DNA of 64,000 nt from an uncultured Alphaproteobacteria bacterium (GCA_902563305.1 CACEWP010000004.1:43150-107149); one strand, 5' to 3'; positions 18,643 through 28,685 are shown, numbered from the stretch's first letter. The notes: generated by a model from the sequence alone, not told the origin. Translations and numbers: made by a program.

Positions 18643-19919
18643 TGTCAAAAATATCATCAATCTTTGCAAGAGAAATTATTGATAGTAGGGGTGTTCCAAC
18701 AGTCGAAGTGGAAATAAAACTTAAATCACAACATATTGGGATGGCTTCTGTACCCTCAGGTGCATCAACTGGTTCGTATGAAGCACATGAGCTTAGGGAT
18801 CAAGAGAAAACTAGATTTTTTTCAAAGGGTGTTCAAAACGCAGTAAATTTAATAAATACTGAAATTAAAGAAACAATTCTTGGGTTTGATGTGCTTAACC
18901 AGAATGAAATTGATCAATTACTTATCGAGCTTGATGGAACAATTAATAAAAAAAGATTGGGAGCTAATTCAATTTTATCAGTTTCTTTGGCATGTGCAAA
19001 AGCTGCATCGAATTTCCTAAACACACCACTTTATAAATATATCGGAGGAATACAAAATTTAATACCCACGCCAATGATGAATATAATGAATGGAGGTTGT
19101 CATTCAAACAATAAATTAGATTTTCAAGAATTTATGATTATTCCATGCGGTTTTGAAACTTTTAAAGAATCATTAAGAGCGGGATGTGAAATTTTTAATT
19201 CATTAAAAAATTTACTTTCAAAAAAAAATCTTTCTACTTCAGTAGGTGATGAAGGAGGTTTTGCTCCAGATATTTCATCTAATAAAGAATGTTTGGATTT
19301 AATTATAAGTGCAATTGAAAAAGCAGGCTACAAACCTGGAAAAGAAATTTTTCTAGCTCTTGATGCTGCTGCATCTGAATTTTTTAAAAAAAATAAATAC
19401 ATATTATCTGGCGAATCTTTGGAACTTGACGGTGAAGGGTTAGTGAAGTATTTCAAAAATTTAATTCAAAACTATCCAATTATTTCAATTGAGGACGCAC
19501 TAGATGAAAATGATTGGAATAATTGGAATTTTTTAACAAAAGAAATAGGACATAAATGTCAACTCGTAGGGGATGATTTATTTGTTACTTCCTCTAAAAG
19601 GTTAAATGATGGTATAAATAAGAAATGTGCTAATTCAATTTTGATAAAATTAAATCAAATCGGGACTATTTCTGAAACAATTGAAACTATAGAGTTAGCG
19701 AAAAAGAATAATTTTAATACTATTATATCTCATAGATCGGGTGAAACAGAGGATACATTTATTTCGGATTTTTCTGTTGGTATGTCTTCTGGTCAAATCA
19801 AAACTGGCTCTTTAAGTAGGTCTGAAAGAGTATGTAAATACAATCAACTTCTGAGAATTGAAGATAGAGAAGAAAATATGAAATTTTCAGGAATAGATCC
19901 TTTTCAGAAATTTTTATGA
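18642..19919 (+). CDS. eno: Enolase
   Basis: Enolase dehydrates 2-phosphoglycerate to phosphoenolpyruvate, the substrate of the KdsA encoded just upstream. The 425-aa product has GASTGSYEAHELRD, VGDEGGFAPD with a catalytic Glu, metal-binding Asp/Glu in FLALDAAASEF, ISIEDALDENDW and LVGDDLFVTS, and SHRSGETEDTFISDFSVG. The usual GAPSRS segment near the C-terminus reads GSLSRS. The stop overlaps the ftsB start by four bases. Confidence 0.97.
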   Translation: MSKISSIFAREIIDSRGVPTVEVEIKLKSQHIGMASVPSGASTGSYEAHELRDQEKTRFFSKGVQNAVNLINTEIKETILGFDVLNQNEIDQLLIELDGTINKKRLGANSILSVSLACAKAASNFLNTPLYKYIGGIQNLIPTPMMNIMNGGCHSNNKLDFQEFMIIPCGFETFKESLRAGCEIFNSLKNLLSKKNLSTSVGDEGGFAPDISSNKECLDLIISAIEKAGYKPGKEIFLALDAAASEFFKKNKYILSGESLELDGEGLVKYFKNLIQNYPIISIEDALDENDWNNWNFLTKEIGHKCQLVGDDLFVTSSKRLNDGINKKCANSILIKLNQIGTISETIETIELAKKNNFNTIISHRSGETEDTFISDFSVGMSSGQIKTGSLSRSERVCKYNQLLRIEDREENMKFSGIDPFQKFL

Positions 19920-20206
19920 AATTAAAAACCTCAAAAATTTATTTCTTTATTTATTTTTTGTTGGTTTTTTTTCTAATGTTCGAGATTTTATTTAGTGAGA
20001 AAAATGTTTTTAAATTTTTAAATAATATTGAAATTGTCTCAAAAAAGAAAACTATAATAACACAGAAAACAAAAGAGTTAGAAAAGTTAGAATCCTTCTT
20101 AAAAAACTTTGAAAATTCAAAGGAATTTAAGAAAATTGTTGTTAAAGATAAATTATTTTATAAAGAGAGAGATGAAAAGGTTTTGCTTTACGATATCTCT
20201 AACTAA
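19916..20206 (+). CDS. ftsB: Septum formation initiator FtsB/DivIC-like protein
   Basis: FtsB-type proteins are bitopic and bridge FtsL and FtsQ in the divisome. The 96-aa product has a short cytoplasmic end, one membrane segment (about residues 9-28), a coiled-coil stretch (about 38-70) and a short periplasmic tail. Sequence conservation is low, so the call rests on size, topology and position: behind eno, as in many alphaproteobacteria, where pdhA usually follows. Here pdhA is missing and a convergent pncC begins instead, with an 8-base overlap. Confidence 0.8.
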   Translation: MKLKTSKIYFFIYFLLVFFLMFEILFSEKNVFKFLNNIEIVSKKKTIITQKTKELEKLESFLKNFENSKEFKKIVVKDKLFYKERDEKVLLYDISN

Positions 20207-20681
20207 TTATACTGAGACTTTGATCAATCATCTCTTTAACTATTGCATCGATGATCTTTGATCTAGAATTAAAATGAAATTTTTTTTTTATTGTAAATAA
20301 TTTATGCTCAAAACTTATACCGATGTATACTGTTCCAATTTCAGTTTTTTTATTTAAATAACCTGGACCAGCTTGTCCCGTGCAAGAAATACCTAGAGTT
20401 TTCTTAGATTCTGAGAATCTTGTTACTTCTTTAACCATTAATTCTGCAACTTCTTTGCTAACTAAATTATATTTATCTAATTGATTTTTTAATTTTAAAA
20501 TTTTACTTTTTGCATGTTTAGAGTAGACCACTAAACTATAATCAAATATTTTTGATGCATTCTCATATTTAATTATTTCGTATGCAAACTTGCCTCCTGT
20601 AACTGATTCAGCAGAACAAATTTTAATTCTTTTTTTTATTAAAATTTCAACTAGTTTTTTTGTGTTACTTTTAAATTCCAT
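20199..20681 (-). CDS. pncC: Nicotinamide-nucleotide amidohydrolase PncC (CinA C-terminal domain)
   Basis: PncC deamidates NMN to nicotinate mononucleotide in pyridine nucleotide salvage. The product is a stand-alone CinA C-terminal domain with CSAESVTGGKFAYEI, VVYSKHAKSKIL, NLVSKEVAELM and GISCTGQAGPG. The frame is open from TTG 20693, but ATG 20681 gives the normal N-terminus of about 160 residues. It overlaps pgpA by 11 bases, and the pgpA-cinA pairing downstream of ispDF is common in alphaproteobacteria. Confidence 0.9.
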   Translation of the reverse strand: MEFKSNTKKLVEILIKKRIKICSAESVTGGKFAYEIIKYENASKIFDYSLVVYSKHAKSKILKLKNQLDKYNLVSKEVAELMVKEVTRFSESKKTLGISCTGQAGPGYLNKKTEIGTVYIGISFEHKLFTIKKKFHFNSRSKIIDAIVKEMIDQSLSIIS

Positions 20682-21120
20682 AATAAATGACAAATAAGAC
20701 AGCTACAATTAATCCGGCAATAACATCATCAAGCAAAACTCCAGAAATACTTTTTTGATTGTCGAAATAATTTATTGGAAAGGGTTTTTTAATATCTAAA
20801 ATTCTAAATAGTAAAAAGGAAATTATAAAATCAATTAATTTTTGTTCACAAAAAATTAGTGCAATAGATTGTCCAATGTATTCATCACAAACGACATAGC
20901 TGGGGTCTTTATTTTTTGAATCTTTTAAAATTTTTTTCAAGAAAAAATATGATAATAAATAATAGATCACTATTCCACAAATTAATATTTGTGTAGAGTA
21001 ATTTTGTTTGATAAACCAGATTACTGGTAAAATTGCCAATGAAGCCAATGTGCCAGGTATTATTGGGAATCTGCCAACACCAAATCCTGAACAAAAAAAA
21101 ATTGATATTTCTTTAATCAT
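20671..21120 (-). CDS. pgpA: Phosphatidylglycerophosphatase A
   Basis: PgpA dephosphorylates phosphatidylglycerophosphate in the inner membrane to make phosphatidylglycerol. The 149-aa protein has the family signatures GFGVGRFPIIPGTLAS, CDEYIGQSIAL, RILDIKKPFPI and GVLLDDVIAGL, with about four membrane segments between them. It overlaps ispDF by eight bases. Confidence 0.93.
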   Translation of the reverse strand: MIKEISIFFCSGFGVGRFPIIPGTLASLAILPVIWFIKQNYSTQILICGIVIYYLLSYFFLKKILKDSKNKDPSYVVCDEYIGQSIALIFCEQKLIDFIISFLLFRILDIKKPFPINYFDNQKSISGVLLDDVIAGLIVAVLFVIYYGI

Positions 21121-22270
21121 CTTTCGAAAGTGTTACAGATACTTGACAAGCTATACCTTCTTCTCTTCCAAGAAAACCTAATTTTTCAGTCGTAGTTCCT
21201 TTAATGTTTACCCTTTTAATATCAATATTAAGAGCTTCTGAAACACTTTTAATAAATGAAGATTTGTAAACGGACACCCTTGGGTTTTCGCATATAAGTG
21301 TTATATCAAGGTTATTAATTTTAAATTTTTCTTTGATTAATAAATCTCTTGCATATTTCATAAAAAAAACTGAAGCTTTGTTTTTCCACTTTTTGTCAGT
21401 TGGCGGGAAATGATTTCCTATATCTCCAAGACACAATCCACCAAGCACTGCATCAACTATTGAGTGAAAACCAACATCAGCATCCGAATGACCTTCTAGA
21501 CTCTTATCGAAAGGAATTTTTATTCCAAATAGTTTTAAAAACTTACCTTTTTTGAACCTATGAACATCAAAGCCTGTTCCAACTCTAATTTCATTCATAT
21601 AATTTAATCCTTTTGATAATAATTTTCCTAATTCAAAATCTTCTTTTGTAGTAATTTTAAAATTAGATTTTTCACCTTTGATTAATTTTATTTTATTTTT
21701 AAAATCATATAAAACCATAGAATCGTCTGTGTAAATAGAACCTTTTATATTTTTATGTGCTTCATAAATTGAATTAAAACAGAATCCTTGAGGTGTCTGA
21801 ATGAGTTTTAGGTTTTCTCTAGAAACATCTTGGTAATCTTTTTTTTTTAAATATCTAACTGAATCATAAACGTCAAGCGTGGGAATTACGCATATATTTT
21901 TTTTTAAATTAATAAATATTGAGTTTAATAAATTTAAGGAAAAAAAAGGTCTGACTGAGTCGTGAATAAAAATATATTTTGGTTTTTTTTTTTTAGCTTC
22001 TTTAAGTCCGTTAAATACTGACTCTTGTCTTGTTTTTCCACCTTTGATTATAGATATTTGTTTATTTTTGAACAAGAGTTTGGTGTCTTTGATAAATTTA
22101 TCGTGGCTTACTATAATTATTTCATCAAATAATCTTGACTCAACAAATTTATTAACACTTTTTTCTATTATTGTTAAATTATTGATTTTAAAAAATTGTT
22201 TTGCTTTTTTGTTATTAAATCTTTTGCCTAATCCACCGCTAAGTATTATTGCTAAGTTACTTTTTTGCAT
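21113..22270 (-). CDS. ispDF: Bifunctional IspD/IspF enzyme of the MEP isoprenoid pathway
   Basis: The 385-aa fusion carries IspD (2-C-methyl-D-erythritol 4-phosphate cytidylyltransferase, about residues 1-225; AIILSGGLGKRFNNKKAKQF, then HDSVRPFF and TDDSMVLY) followed by IspF (MECDP synthase, from about residue 228; VGTGFDVHRF, LEGHSDADVGFHSIVDAVLG, DIGNHFPPTD, TTTEKLGFLGREEGIA). The fusion is characteristic of alpha- and epsilonproteobacteria. It is divergent from the CcsA-like gene and dusB across 24 bases. Confidence 0.96.
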   Translation of the reverse strand: MQKSNLAIILSGGLGKRFNNKKAKQFFKINNLTIIEKSVNKFVESRLFDEIIIVSHDKFIKDTKLLFKNKQISIIKGGKTRQESVFNGLKEAKKKKPKYIFIHDSVRPFFSLNLLNSIFINLKKNICVIPTLDVYDSVRYLKKKDYQDVSRENLKLIQTPQGFCFNSIYEAHKNIKGSIYTDDSMVLYDFKNKIKLIKGEKSNFKITTKEDFELGKLLSKGLNYMNEIRVGTGFDVHRFKKGKFLKLFGIKIPFDKSLEGHSDADVGFHSIVDAVLGGLCLGDIGNHFPPTDKKWKNKASVFFMKYARDLLIKEKFKINNLDITLICENPRVSVYKSSFIKSVSEALNIDIKRVNIKGTTTEKLGFLGREEGIACQVSVTLSKDD

Positions 22271-22294
22271 TAATTATTGTAGTATAGATATTAT

Positions 22295-23101
22295 ATGAAT
22301 TTATACATTTCAATTGAAGCTATTTCTTTGTTAAGTTTTATTCTATTTTCTCTTTTATGTTTTACAAGGATAGAAAATAATTTTGATATAAATAAGGCCG
22401 TGTATCTTTTTAGCTTAGCCTTTTTGGCTATCATCGGGATGTTTCATTACATTTTTGTATTAAACTTTATTTCGAATAAACTAGCGGTTATTACATCATT
22501 ACTTATATTAATAATTTTCTGTATATACTTCATATTTTCTGTATTTTCATACCAATTCATAAGATTAAGAGTTTTTTTTATTCCTTTTTTTTTGTTTGTA
22601 CTAATATCTCGTTTTTTAATTGGAATTTCATCAAACGATAATAAAGATCTGACTCAATTATTTGATAATAAATTTTTAGTTTTACACATTATTACATCAC
22701 TCTTCTCTTACTCTTTCATTACAATAAGTCTTGTAATATCTTTTTGCACTTATACTCAATATTCATACATTAAAAAAATGAAGTACAATAAGATAATCAA
22801 TGATTTTCTCCCTTCAATATATGAAAGTGAGGTTTTAGCAATAAAATTTTTATATTTGACAATAATTTTTTTAATTATTTCATTATTGTCTGGTTTCTAT
22901 TATTTTATTGAAACTAATATAGAATTAATTTATTTTTTTAACGAAAAGGTTGTTTTTAGCTTAATAACATTGTTTCTTACCATCTTAATTATATTATTGA
23001 GAAAATTAAGAGGTTTATCTGGTCAAATGGTATTTAAAATGGTTTTATTGAGTTACTTGCTAATAAGTTTTTCTTATTTTGGAATAAAATTACTAGGCTA
23101 A
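22295..23101 (+). CDS. Eight-helix membrane protein of the CcsA/YpjD type
   Basis: The 268-aa protein has about eight hydrophobic segments. The middle LHIITSLFSYSFITISLVIS, then LPSIYESEVLAIKFLYLT, LLSGFYYF and the C-terminal LLSYLLISFSYFGIKLLG resemble the CcsA/CcmC-like cytochrome c assembly family, closest in layout to the YpjD subgroup, whose function is not established. The conserved HIITS histidine is kept, but I do not see the full WWD haem-binding loop of true CcsA, so haem export should not be assumed. Its stop shares a base with the dusB start. Confidence 0.6.
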   Translation: MNLYISIEAISLLSFILFSLLCFTRIENNFDINKAVYLFSLAFLAIIGMFHYIFVLNFISNKLAVITSLLILIIFCIYFIFSVFSYQFIRLRVFFIPFFLFVLISRFLIGISSNDNKDLTQLFDNKFLVLHIITSLFSYSFITISLVISFCTYTQYSYIKKMKYNKIINDFLPSIYESEVLAIKFLYLTIIFLIISLLSGFYYFIETNIELIYFFNEKVVFSLITLFLTILIILLRKLRGLSGQMVFKMVLLSYLLISFSYFGIKLLG

Positions 23102-24039
23102 TGATCAATATTGGGGATTTAAAAATTAAAAGTAATTTTTTGTTAGCTCCAATGTCAGGTGTTACAGATTATCCAAATAGAGAGATAGTCAAAAAATTTG
23201 AACCTGGATTAGTTTTTTCTGAAATGATTGCTAGTAGAGCATTATTATCTCAAAATGAAAAAACTCTTAAAATGATTAAGAAAACTGATAACTATATTTC
23301 GGCAATTCAGTTAGCTGGCTGCGATGCCAAAATAATGGGAGAAGCTTCTAAGATTTGTGAGAATAGTGGAGCAGATATTATTGATATAAATATGGGTTGT
23401 CCAGTTAAAAAAGTTGTTAATGGTTTTGCTGGTTCTGCTTTAATGAAAAATGAAGGGCTCGCAACAAAAATTTTAGAATCTGTAACAAGATCTGTAAATA
23501 TTCCAGTAACATTAAAAATGAGGAAGGGTTGGGATGATAATTCTCTAAATGCACCAAATATTGCTAAAATTGCAGAAAATTGTGGAATAAAAATGATTAC
23601 TATTCATGGAAGAACCAGATGTCAAATGTATAAGGGTAGATCAGATTGGAAATTTGTTAAAAATGTAAAAAGAAGTGTTAAAATACCAGTTTTAGTAAAT
23701 GGGGATATAACTAATAATAAAAGTTTAAAAGAAGCCTTAAGGGATTCTGAGGCAGATGGAGCAATGATAGGACGAGGTTCCTACGGAAGACCCTGGATTT
23801 TTCAAGAACTAAACTCAGATACTCCTTTAAAAATAAATAACAGTTTTAAAAAAGATATAATATTAAACCATTTACAATTGAGCTTAGAGCATTACGGCAA
23901 AGAGATTGGCTTAAAGTCATTTAGAAAACATTTAGGATGGTATTCAAAATCAATAATCAATTCTAATGAGTTTAGATCTAAAATAAATCAATGTACAGAC
24001 GAAGTTAAATTGAAATATTTAATCAATGATTTTTTTTAA
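23101..24039 (+). CDS. dusB: tRNA-dihydrouridine synthase DusB (NifR3)
   Basis: DusB is a flavoenzyme that reduces specific uridines in tRNA D-loops. The 312-aa product has LLAPMSGVTDYPNREI, AIQLAGCDAKIM, IDINMGCPVKKVVNGFAGSA with the catalytic Cys, TLKMRKGWDD, IHGRTRCQMYKG and DGAMIGRGSYGRPW. It directly precedes ntrB, the conserved nifR3-ntrB-ntrC arrangement of alphaproteobacteria. Confidence 0.95.
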   Translation: MINIGDLKIKSNFLLAPMSGVTDYPNREIVKKFEPGLVFSEMIASRALLSQNEKTLKMIKKTDNYISAIQLAGCDAKIMGEASKICENSGADIIDINMGCPVKKVVNGFAGSALMKNEGLATKILESVTRSVNIPVTLKMRKGWDDNSLNAPNIAKIAENCGIKMITIHGRTRCQMYKGRSDWKFVKNVKRSVKIPVLVNGDITNNKSLKEALRDSEADGAMIGRGSYGRPWIFQELNSDTPLKINNSFKKDIILNHLQLSLEHYGKEIGLKSFRKHLGWYSKSIINSNEFRSKINQCTDEVKLKYLINDFF

Positions 24040-24048
24040 TGCTTCTTT

Positions 24049-25101
24049 ATGTCTGATAAGCTTCCTCTAGTTTTTTTTAAAACAATTTTTGATCTACTAC
24101 CTGAACCCATTCTTATAATTGATAAGGGTAATTTTAAGATCAAACTTTGTAATATAGAGACTCAAAGTCTTTTAGGAAAGAGTAATGAATATCTCATAGA
24201 TAAAGAACTAAACCAAATATTTCCAAATAATGACGTTTTAATTTCTAATCTTGTAGAAATGATAAAAAAAAGTGAAAACTTTATAATAAAAGATAATTTA
24301 AAGATTAAAAAAGATTTATTTTTTGAGATTAAATGCATAATTCCTGACGAGATTAAAGACAATTTTTTTATTATTTTGAAGCAAGTTAATAATAAGAATA
24401 AGGGTCTAGAAGAAAATCTAGATCATTTTAATGAGATATTTTCTATATTATCCCATGAGGTAAATAATCCTATTTCCTCAATCAAATTAGCTTCAGATCT
24501 TATCAAAAAGCAATATAAAGAAGTAGATAATGAACTTTTAGAAATTATAAAGTCCGAAGCAATGAGAATTACAAGATTATTTAATAATTTTAATTTAACT
24601 GAATTTCAGAGTATGGGAAAAAAGAGTAGTGAGAATATTCATGAGGTTATAAGACTCTGTTTATTTAAAATCAGACAAATGCCTAATAAATTTAAAATTA
24701 TTGAGGAGTTTGATCCTTCCTTACCTTTGATAAGAATAAATAAGGATTTAATTACTCAAGCTTTTGACAATCTATTTATTAATGCATATGAGTCATCAAA
24801 CTTTAATAATTCATCATACTTAAAAATAAAAACCAGATTTATTATTGGAGAGAGTATTAGAATACCTACAATGAAAGATAATATTAAAAAAAACTCTATC
24901 AAAATTATTATTTCAGATAATGGTGTCGGTATTTCTCAAAATTTAATAGAAAAGATTTTTCTACCTTTTTTCTCTACAAAAAAGAAAGGTTCAGGTATAG
25001 GATTATTTTTAGTAAAAAAAATAATTGATGATCATGATGGCGTGATTGTTATAGAATCAAATGAAGGAATTACTTCAGTAGAAATAAATTTACCTTTCTA
25101 A
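24049..25101 (+). CDS. ntrB: Nitrogen regulation sensor histidine kinase NtrB
   Basis: NtrB is a cytoplasmic kinase/phosphatase acting on NtrC in response to nitrogen status, usually through PII. The 350-aa product lacks membrane segments and has an N-terminal PAS domain (about residues 12-115), the HisKA H-box with His136 (LSHEVNNPISSIK), an N-box (FDNLFINAYESS), and G-boxes (ISDNGVGIS and KKGSGIGLFLVKKI). The order of domains matches NtrB, and ntrC follows nine bases later. Confidence 0.93.
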   Translation: MSDKLPLVFFKTIFDLLPEPILIIDKGNFKIKLCNIETQSLLGKSNEYLIDKELNQIFPNNDVLISNLVEMIKKSENFIIKDNLKIKKDLFFEIKCIIPDEIKDNFFIILKQVNNKNKGLEENLDHFNEIFSILSHEVNNPISSIKLASDLIKKQYKEVDNELLEIIKSEAMRITRLFNNFNLTEFQSMGKKSSENIHEVIRLCLFKIRQMPNKFKIIEEFDPSLPLIRINKDLITQAFDNLFINAYESSNFNNSSYLKIKTRFIIGESIRIPTMKDNIKKNSIKIIISDNGVGISQNLIEKIFLPFFSTKKKGSGIGLFLVKKIIDDHDGVIVIESNEGITSVEINLPF

Positions 25102-25109
25102 TTTATATT

Positions 25110-26546
25110 ATGCAAAAAAAAATACTTATAATTGACGATGATTATGCTCTTAAAGTTGTGATGATAAAAGCTCTTCGCACATCCAAAATCAATATAAAAA
25201 CTGCAGCAACAATATCAGAGGGCTGGTATTTACTTGAAAAAGAAGAATTTGATTTGGTGATTTGCGATGTGGTTCTGCCGGATGGAGATGGTTTGGAATT
25301 AGTGAAGAAGTTAAAAAAAAAATTTAGTCATTTAGAGTTCATAATTATAAGTGCACAAAATAATATTTTAACAGCAATTAAAGCAGATCAACTTGATGTT
25401 TTTGAATATATTACAAAACCACTTGATCTTAATGATTTAATAATATCTGTAGATAGATCACTAAAAAAGAAAACAGAAAAAAATCAAAATTTTAAGTTTG
25501 AAGAAAACCTTCCTATGATTGGAACCTCTCAAGTGATGCAAGTTGTTTATAAAAATATTGCTAAGATTACGAAAACTAATTTTTCTGTGTTAATAAACGG
25601 AGAATCTGGTACTGGGAAAGAGTTAGTTGCCAAAACTATACATAACTTTAGTGACCGTTCTAAAGAGCCTTTTACAGCAATTAATATGGCTTCGCTGCCA
25701 GAAAATCTAATTGAAAGTGAATTATTTGGTTATGAAAAAGGGGCTTTTACTGGGGCAGAAAAAAAAACACTCGGATTTTTTGAAAAATCATCAGGTGGTA
25801 CAATTTTTTTAGATGAAATAGGTGATATGCCGTATGATATTCAGTCACGTTTATTAAGAGTTCTTCAATTTGGAGAATTCACTAGAGTTGGTGGAAGAGA
25901 GTTGATAAAAACCGATGTAAGAATCATTTCAGCTACTAATAAAGACTTGAATAGTGCCATCTCAAAGAATGAATTTAGAGAGGATCTATATTATAGATTA
26001 AACGTTATTAATATAACGCTGCCAGCTTTAAGAGAAAGAGAAAATGATATTATCTCGATTGCTCAACATTATTTATCTTTATATTCCGAGAGAAAAAAAC
26101 AATTTGATAGTTCAGCTATTAATTTTCTAAGAGGTTATAGTTGGCCCGGAAATGTGAGAGAACTTGAAAATTTACTAAAAAGAGTTTCAGTACTTACTTC
26201 TGAAACTATTATTAATTCTACAATACTAGAAGATTATATTGATTACGATAAACCAAATACTTATGAAAATAACCATGATCTAACTAATAAAAGTGAAAAA
26301 GAAAATTTACGCTCTTATCTAGATAATTTTTTAAAAAATTTCTTTAAAACCCTAGATTCCAATGATGAAAAAATTGGTTTGCATAATAAATTTATGGATG
26401 AGTTTGAAAGACCTTTAATAGTGAAAACACTTAATTTTTGTAGGGGTAATCAAATTAAAACTTCAAAAATTCTTGGTATTAATAGAAATACTTTAAGAAC
26501 TAAGATTAAAAAATTTAATATTCCAACAAAACTTGGGAAAAAATGA
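25110..26546 (+). CDS. ntrC: Sigma-54 response regulator NtrC
   Basis: NtrC activates nitrogen-assimilation promoters. The 478-aa product has a receiver domain with phospho-acceptor Asp53, an AAA+ domain with Walker A at 164-170 (GESGTGKE), the sigma-54-contacting GAFTGA loop at 211-216, Walker B in IFLDEIGDMP, and a C-terminal Fis-type helix-turn-helix (QIKTSKILGINRNTLRTKIK). All elements needed for sigma-54 activation are intact, so rpoN should be encoded elsewhere in the genome. The stop overlaps the ntrY start by four bases. Confidence 0.95.
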   Translation: MQKKILIIDDDYALKVVMIKALRTSKINIKTAATISEGWYLLEKEEFDLVICDVVLPDGDGLELVKKLKKKFSHLEFIIISAQNNILTAIKADQLDVFEYITKPLDLNDLIISVDRSLKKKTEKNQNFKFEENLPMIGTSQVMQVVYKNIAKITKTNFSVLINGESGTGKELVAKTIHNFSDRSKEPFTAINMASLPENLIESELFGYEKGAFTGAEKKTLGFFEKSSGGTIFLDEIGDMPYDIQSRLLRVLQFGEFTRVGGRELIKTDVRIISATNKDLNSAISKNEFREDLYYRLNVINITLPALRERENDIISIAQHYLSLYSERKKQFDSSAINFLRGYSWPGNVRELENLLKRVSVLTSETIINSTILEDYIDYDKPNTYENNHDLTNKSEKENLRSYLDNFLKNFFKTLDSNDEKIGLHNKFMDEFERPLIVKTLNFCRGNQIKTSKILGINRNTLRTKIKKFNIPTKLGKK

Positions 26547-28666
26547 TTGATTCTAAACTAAACGATTTGATTGATAAAAAGGATTCATTAAATATATTCT
26601 TCTTATTTCTTTTTTCTCTATCATTTGTTCTCAGTTTATTAATATTTTTAACATTGACTGGTAACTTATCTAATTTAGAGCAAATTGATAATGTTTCGGA
26701 TCTTATAAAAATTAATTTTACATTAATCGTAATTCTTATTTTGATCTCATTTAGGAAGATCAAGGAAAATTTCGACAATAGAAAATTTAAATCAAAATTT
26801 AAGGTTCAATTTACTCTTCTTTTTATTTTTATAACATTAATACCGTCAACTTTAATAACAATTTTCTCTTTAATTTTTTTTGATCAGGGTATCAAGATAT
26901 GGTTTAATGATAAAATTAAGCAAGTAATTAATGGATCAAAGAATATTTCTGAATCGTATTTTAGTGAACATATAAGTAATATCAAAAATGATATATTATT
27001 TGTAAATAGTGAAATTAATAATGAAAAAATTGTTTTTTTTACAAACAAGAATAGATTAACTGAGTTTTTAAATTACTTTGCTGAAATTAAAGATTTAGAT
27101 GAAGCAATTATATTTGAGGGAACTGGTCAATTACTAGCAAAAGTAGGAAGTTTTTTAATTGAATCTGAAACTGCTCCTCCAATGTGGTCCTTTTTAATTG
27201 CAGATGATGGTGATATTGCAGTTTTTCCTAACAATGAAAAAACTAAAGTTAGAGCCTTAATGAAAATACAAAGAGCTATACCTACTTATTTATTTATTGG
27301 AAAAGATGTAGATTCAAATGTGTTGAGTCGAGTTGAGAAAGTTGATAATGCTGCAACAGAATATCTAAATATTACAAAAAAGTTAGATGACTTCCAGTCT
27401 CAATTTAACTTACTTTTTATAGCAATTAATTTTTTAATGATACTTCTTTCGATTTGGTTTGGATTAAGATTTTCTAGTAGAATTATAGAACCAATATTAC
27501 AAATTATTAATGACTCCGAAAAAATTATAAAAGACGATTTTTCAACAAGAATTAGAGTGTTTAAAGGAAATAATGAATTTAATATTTTATCTAATGTATT
27601 AAATAAAATGCTTGATATTCTCAACTATCAAAGAGATAGACTTTTTAAAGCTAAAGAGACTATAAATCTGAGGAGAAAGTTTACTGAAAATATTATAAAT
27701 AACGTAAGTACTGGTATAATTTATATTGATTTAAACAATAAGGTGCTTTTAAGTAATAAAAATTCTCAAAAAATATTTGATACAAAAATAACTAAAGATT
27801 TTTTAATTCATAACAATGTCGTATCTAACGTAATTAAACAGTTCAAGCAAAAACTTATTAAAAATAATGAATTACAAATAAAGTATTTAACAAAAGATAA
27901 GTTGAAGTTTCTTAATATTAAAATATCAGAGATCATAGAGAAAAAAACTATAAAAGGATTCATTTTAAATATTGACGATGTATCAGAGTTAGTTTCTGCA
28001 CAAAAACACGCGGCATGGTCAAGTGTTGCTCGATATATGGCTCATGAAATTAAAAATCCCTTAACTCCTATAAAACTCTCTGCTCAAAGAATTGAGAAAT
28101 CCTTCAATCTAAATGATCAAAAAAAAAAAGTTTTTCTTGAATGTACAGAAACAATAAAAAGACAAGTTAATAATATTCAAAAACTTGTGAGCGAGTTTTC
28201 AAACTTTGCAAGAATGCCTGAGAGTAGTTTCAAAGAAGTAAAACTGAATTCTATTATTGATACTCAGATTAATACAATAAAGATCTTAGATAATAAAATT
28301 AAGATTATATATGAAAATGAGTTCAAAGACTTGAAGATAAATTGTGACAAAGATCAATTGGGGAGAGTCTTTTTAAATGTTCTAAAGAATTCATATGAAT
28401 CCTTATCTGAAAAAAATAAAATTATATCTTTAAACGTGTTAAAAGATAAGAAATATGTTGTGATTTTAATTGAAGATAGTGGTAGAGGTTTTCCTGAAAA
28501 TAGAGATAAATTATTTGAACCTTATATAACAAATAAAATTAATGGAACTGGTTTGGGGCTTGCAATATGCAAAAAAATTATTGAAGATCATGGAGGGGAA
28601 ATTAATTTATTGAATAGTGAAAAATTTGGTGGAGCTTCTGTGCGAATTAAACTTTTTAAAGTTTGA
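26543..28666 (+). CDS. ntrY: Membrane sensor histidine kinase NtrY
   Basis: NtrY is the membrane partner of NtrX, linked to nitrogen, redox or envelope signals in different alphaproteobacteria. The 707-aa product starts with a cluster of hydrophobic segments (about residues 15-120), an extracytoplasmic sensing region, a further membrane segment near residues 285-305, then HAMP, PAS and a HisKA domain with His501 (MAHEIKNPLTPIKL). ATPase boxes VFLNVLKNSYES, IEDSGRGFPE and GTGLGLAICKKI follow. The sequence of domains matches NtrY. Confidence 0.93.
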   Translation: MIDSKLNDLIDKKDSLNIFFLFLFSLSFVLSLLIFLTLTGNLSNLEQIDNVSDLIKINFTLIVILILISFRKIKENFDNRKFKSKFKVQFTLLFIFITLIPSTLITIFSLIFFDQGIKIWFNDKIKQVINGSKNISESYFSEHISNIKNDILFVNSEINNEKIVFFTNKNRLTEFLNYFAEIKDLDEAIIFEGTGQLLAKVGSFLIESETAPPMWSFLIADDGDIAVFPNNEKTKVRALMKIQRAIPTYLFIGKDVDSNVLSRVEKVDNAATEYLNITKKLDDFQSQFNLLFIAINFLMILLSIWFGLRFSSRIIEPILQIINDSEKIIKDDFSTRIRVFKGNNEFNILSNVLNKMLDILNYQRDRLFKAKETINLRRKFTENIINNVSTGIIYIDLNNKVLLSNKNSQKIFDTKITKDFLIHNNVVSNVIKQFKQKLIKNNELQIKYLTKDKLKFLNIKISEIIEKKTIKGFILNIDDVSELVSAQKHAAWSSVARYMAHEIKNPLTPIKLSAQRIEKSFNLNDQKKKVFLECTETIKRQVNNIQKLVSEFSNFARMPESSFKEVKLNSIIDTQINTIKILDNKIKIIYENEFKDLKINCDKDQLGRVFLNVLKNSYESLSEKNKIISLNVLKDKKYVVILIEDSGRGFPENRDKLFEPYITNKINGTGLGLAICKKIIEDHGGEINLLNSEKFGGASVRIKLFKV

Positions 28667-28685
28667 ATTTATATAATTAAAAAAT

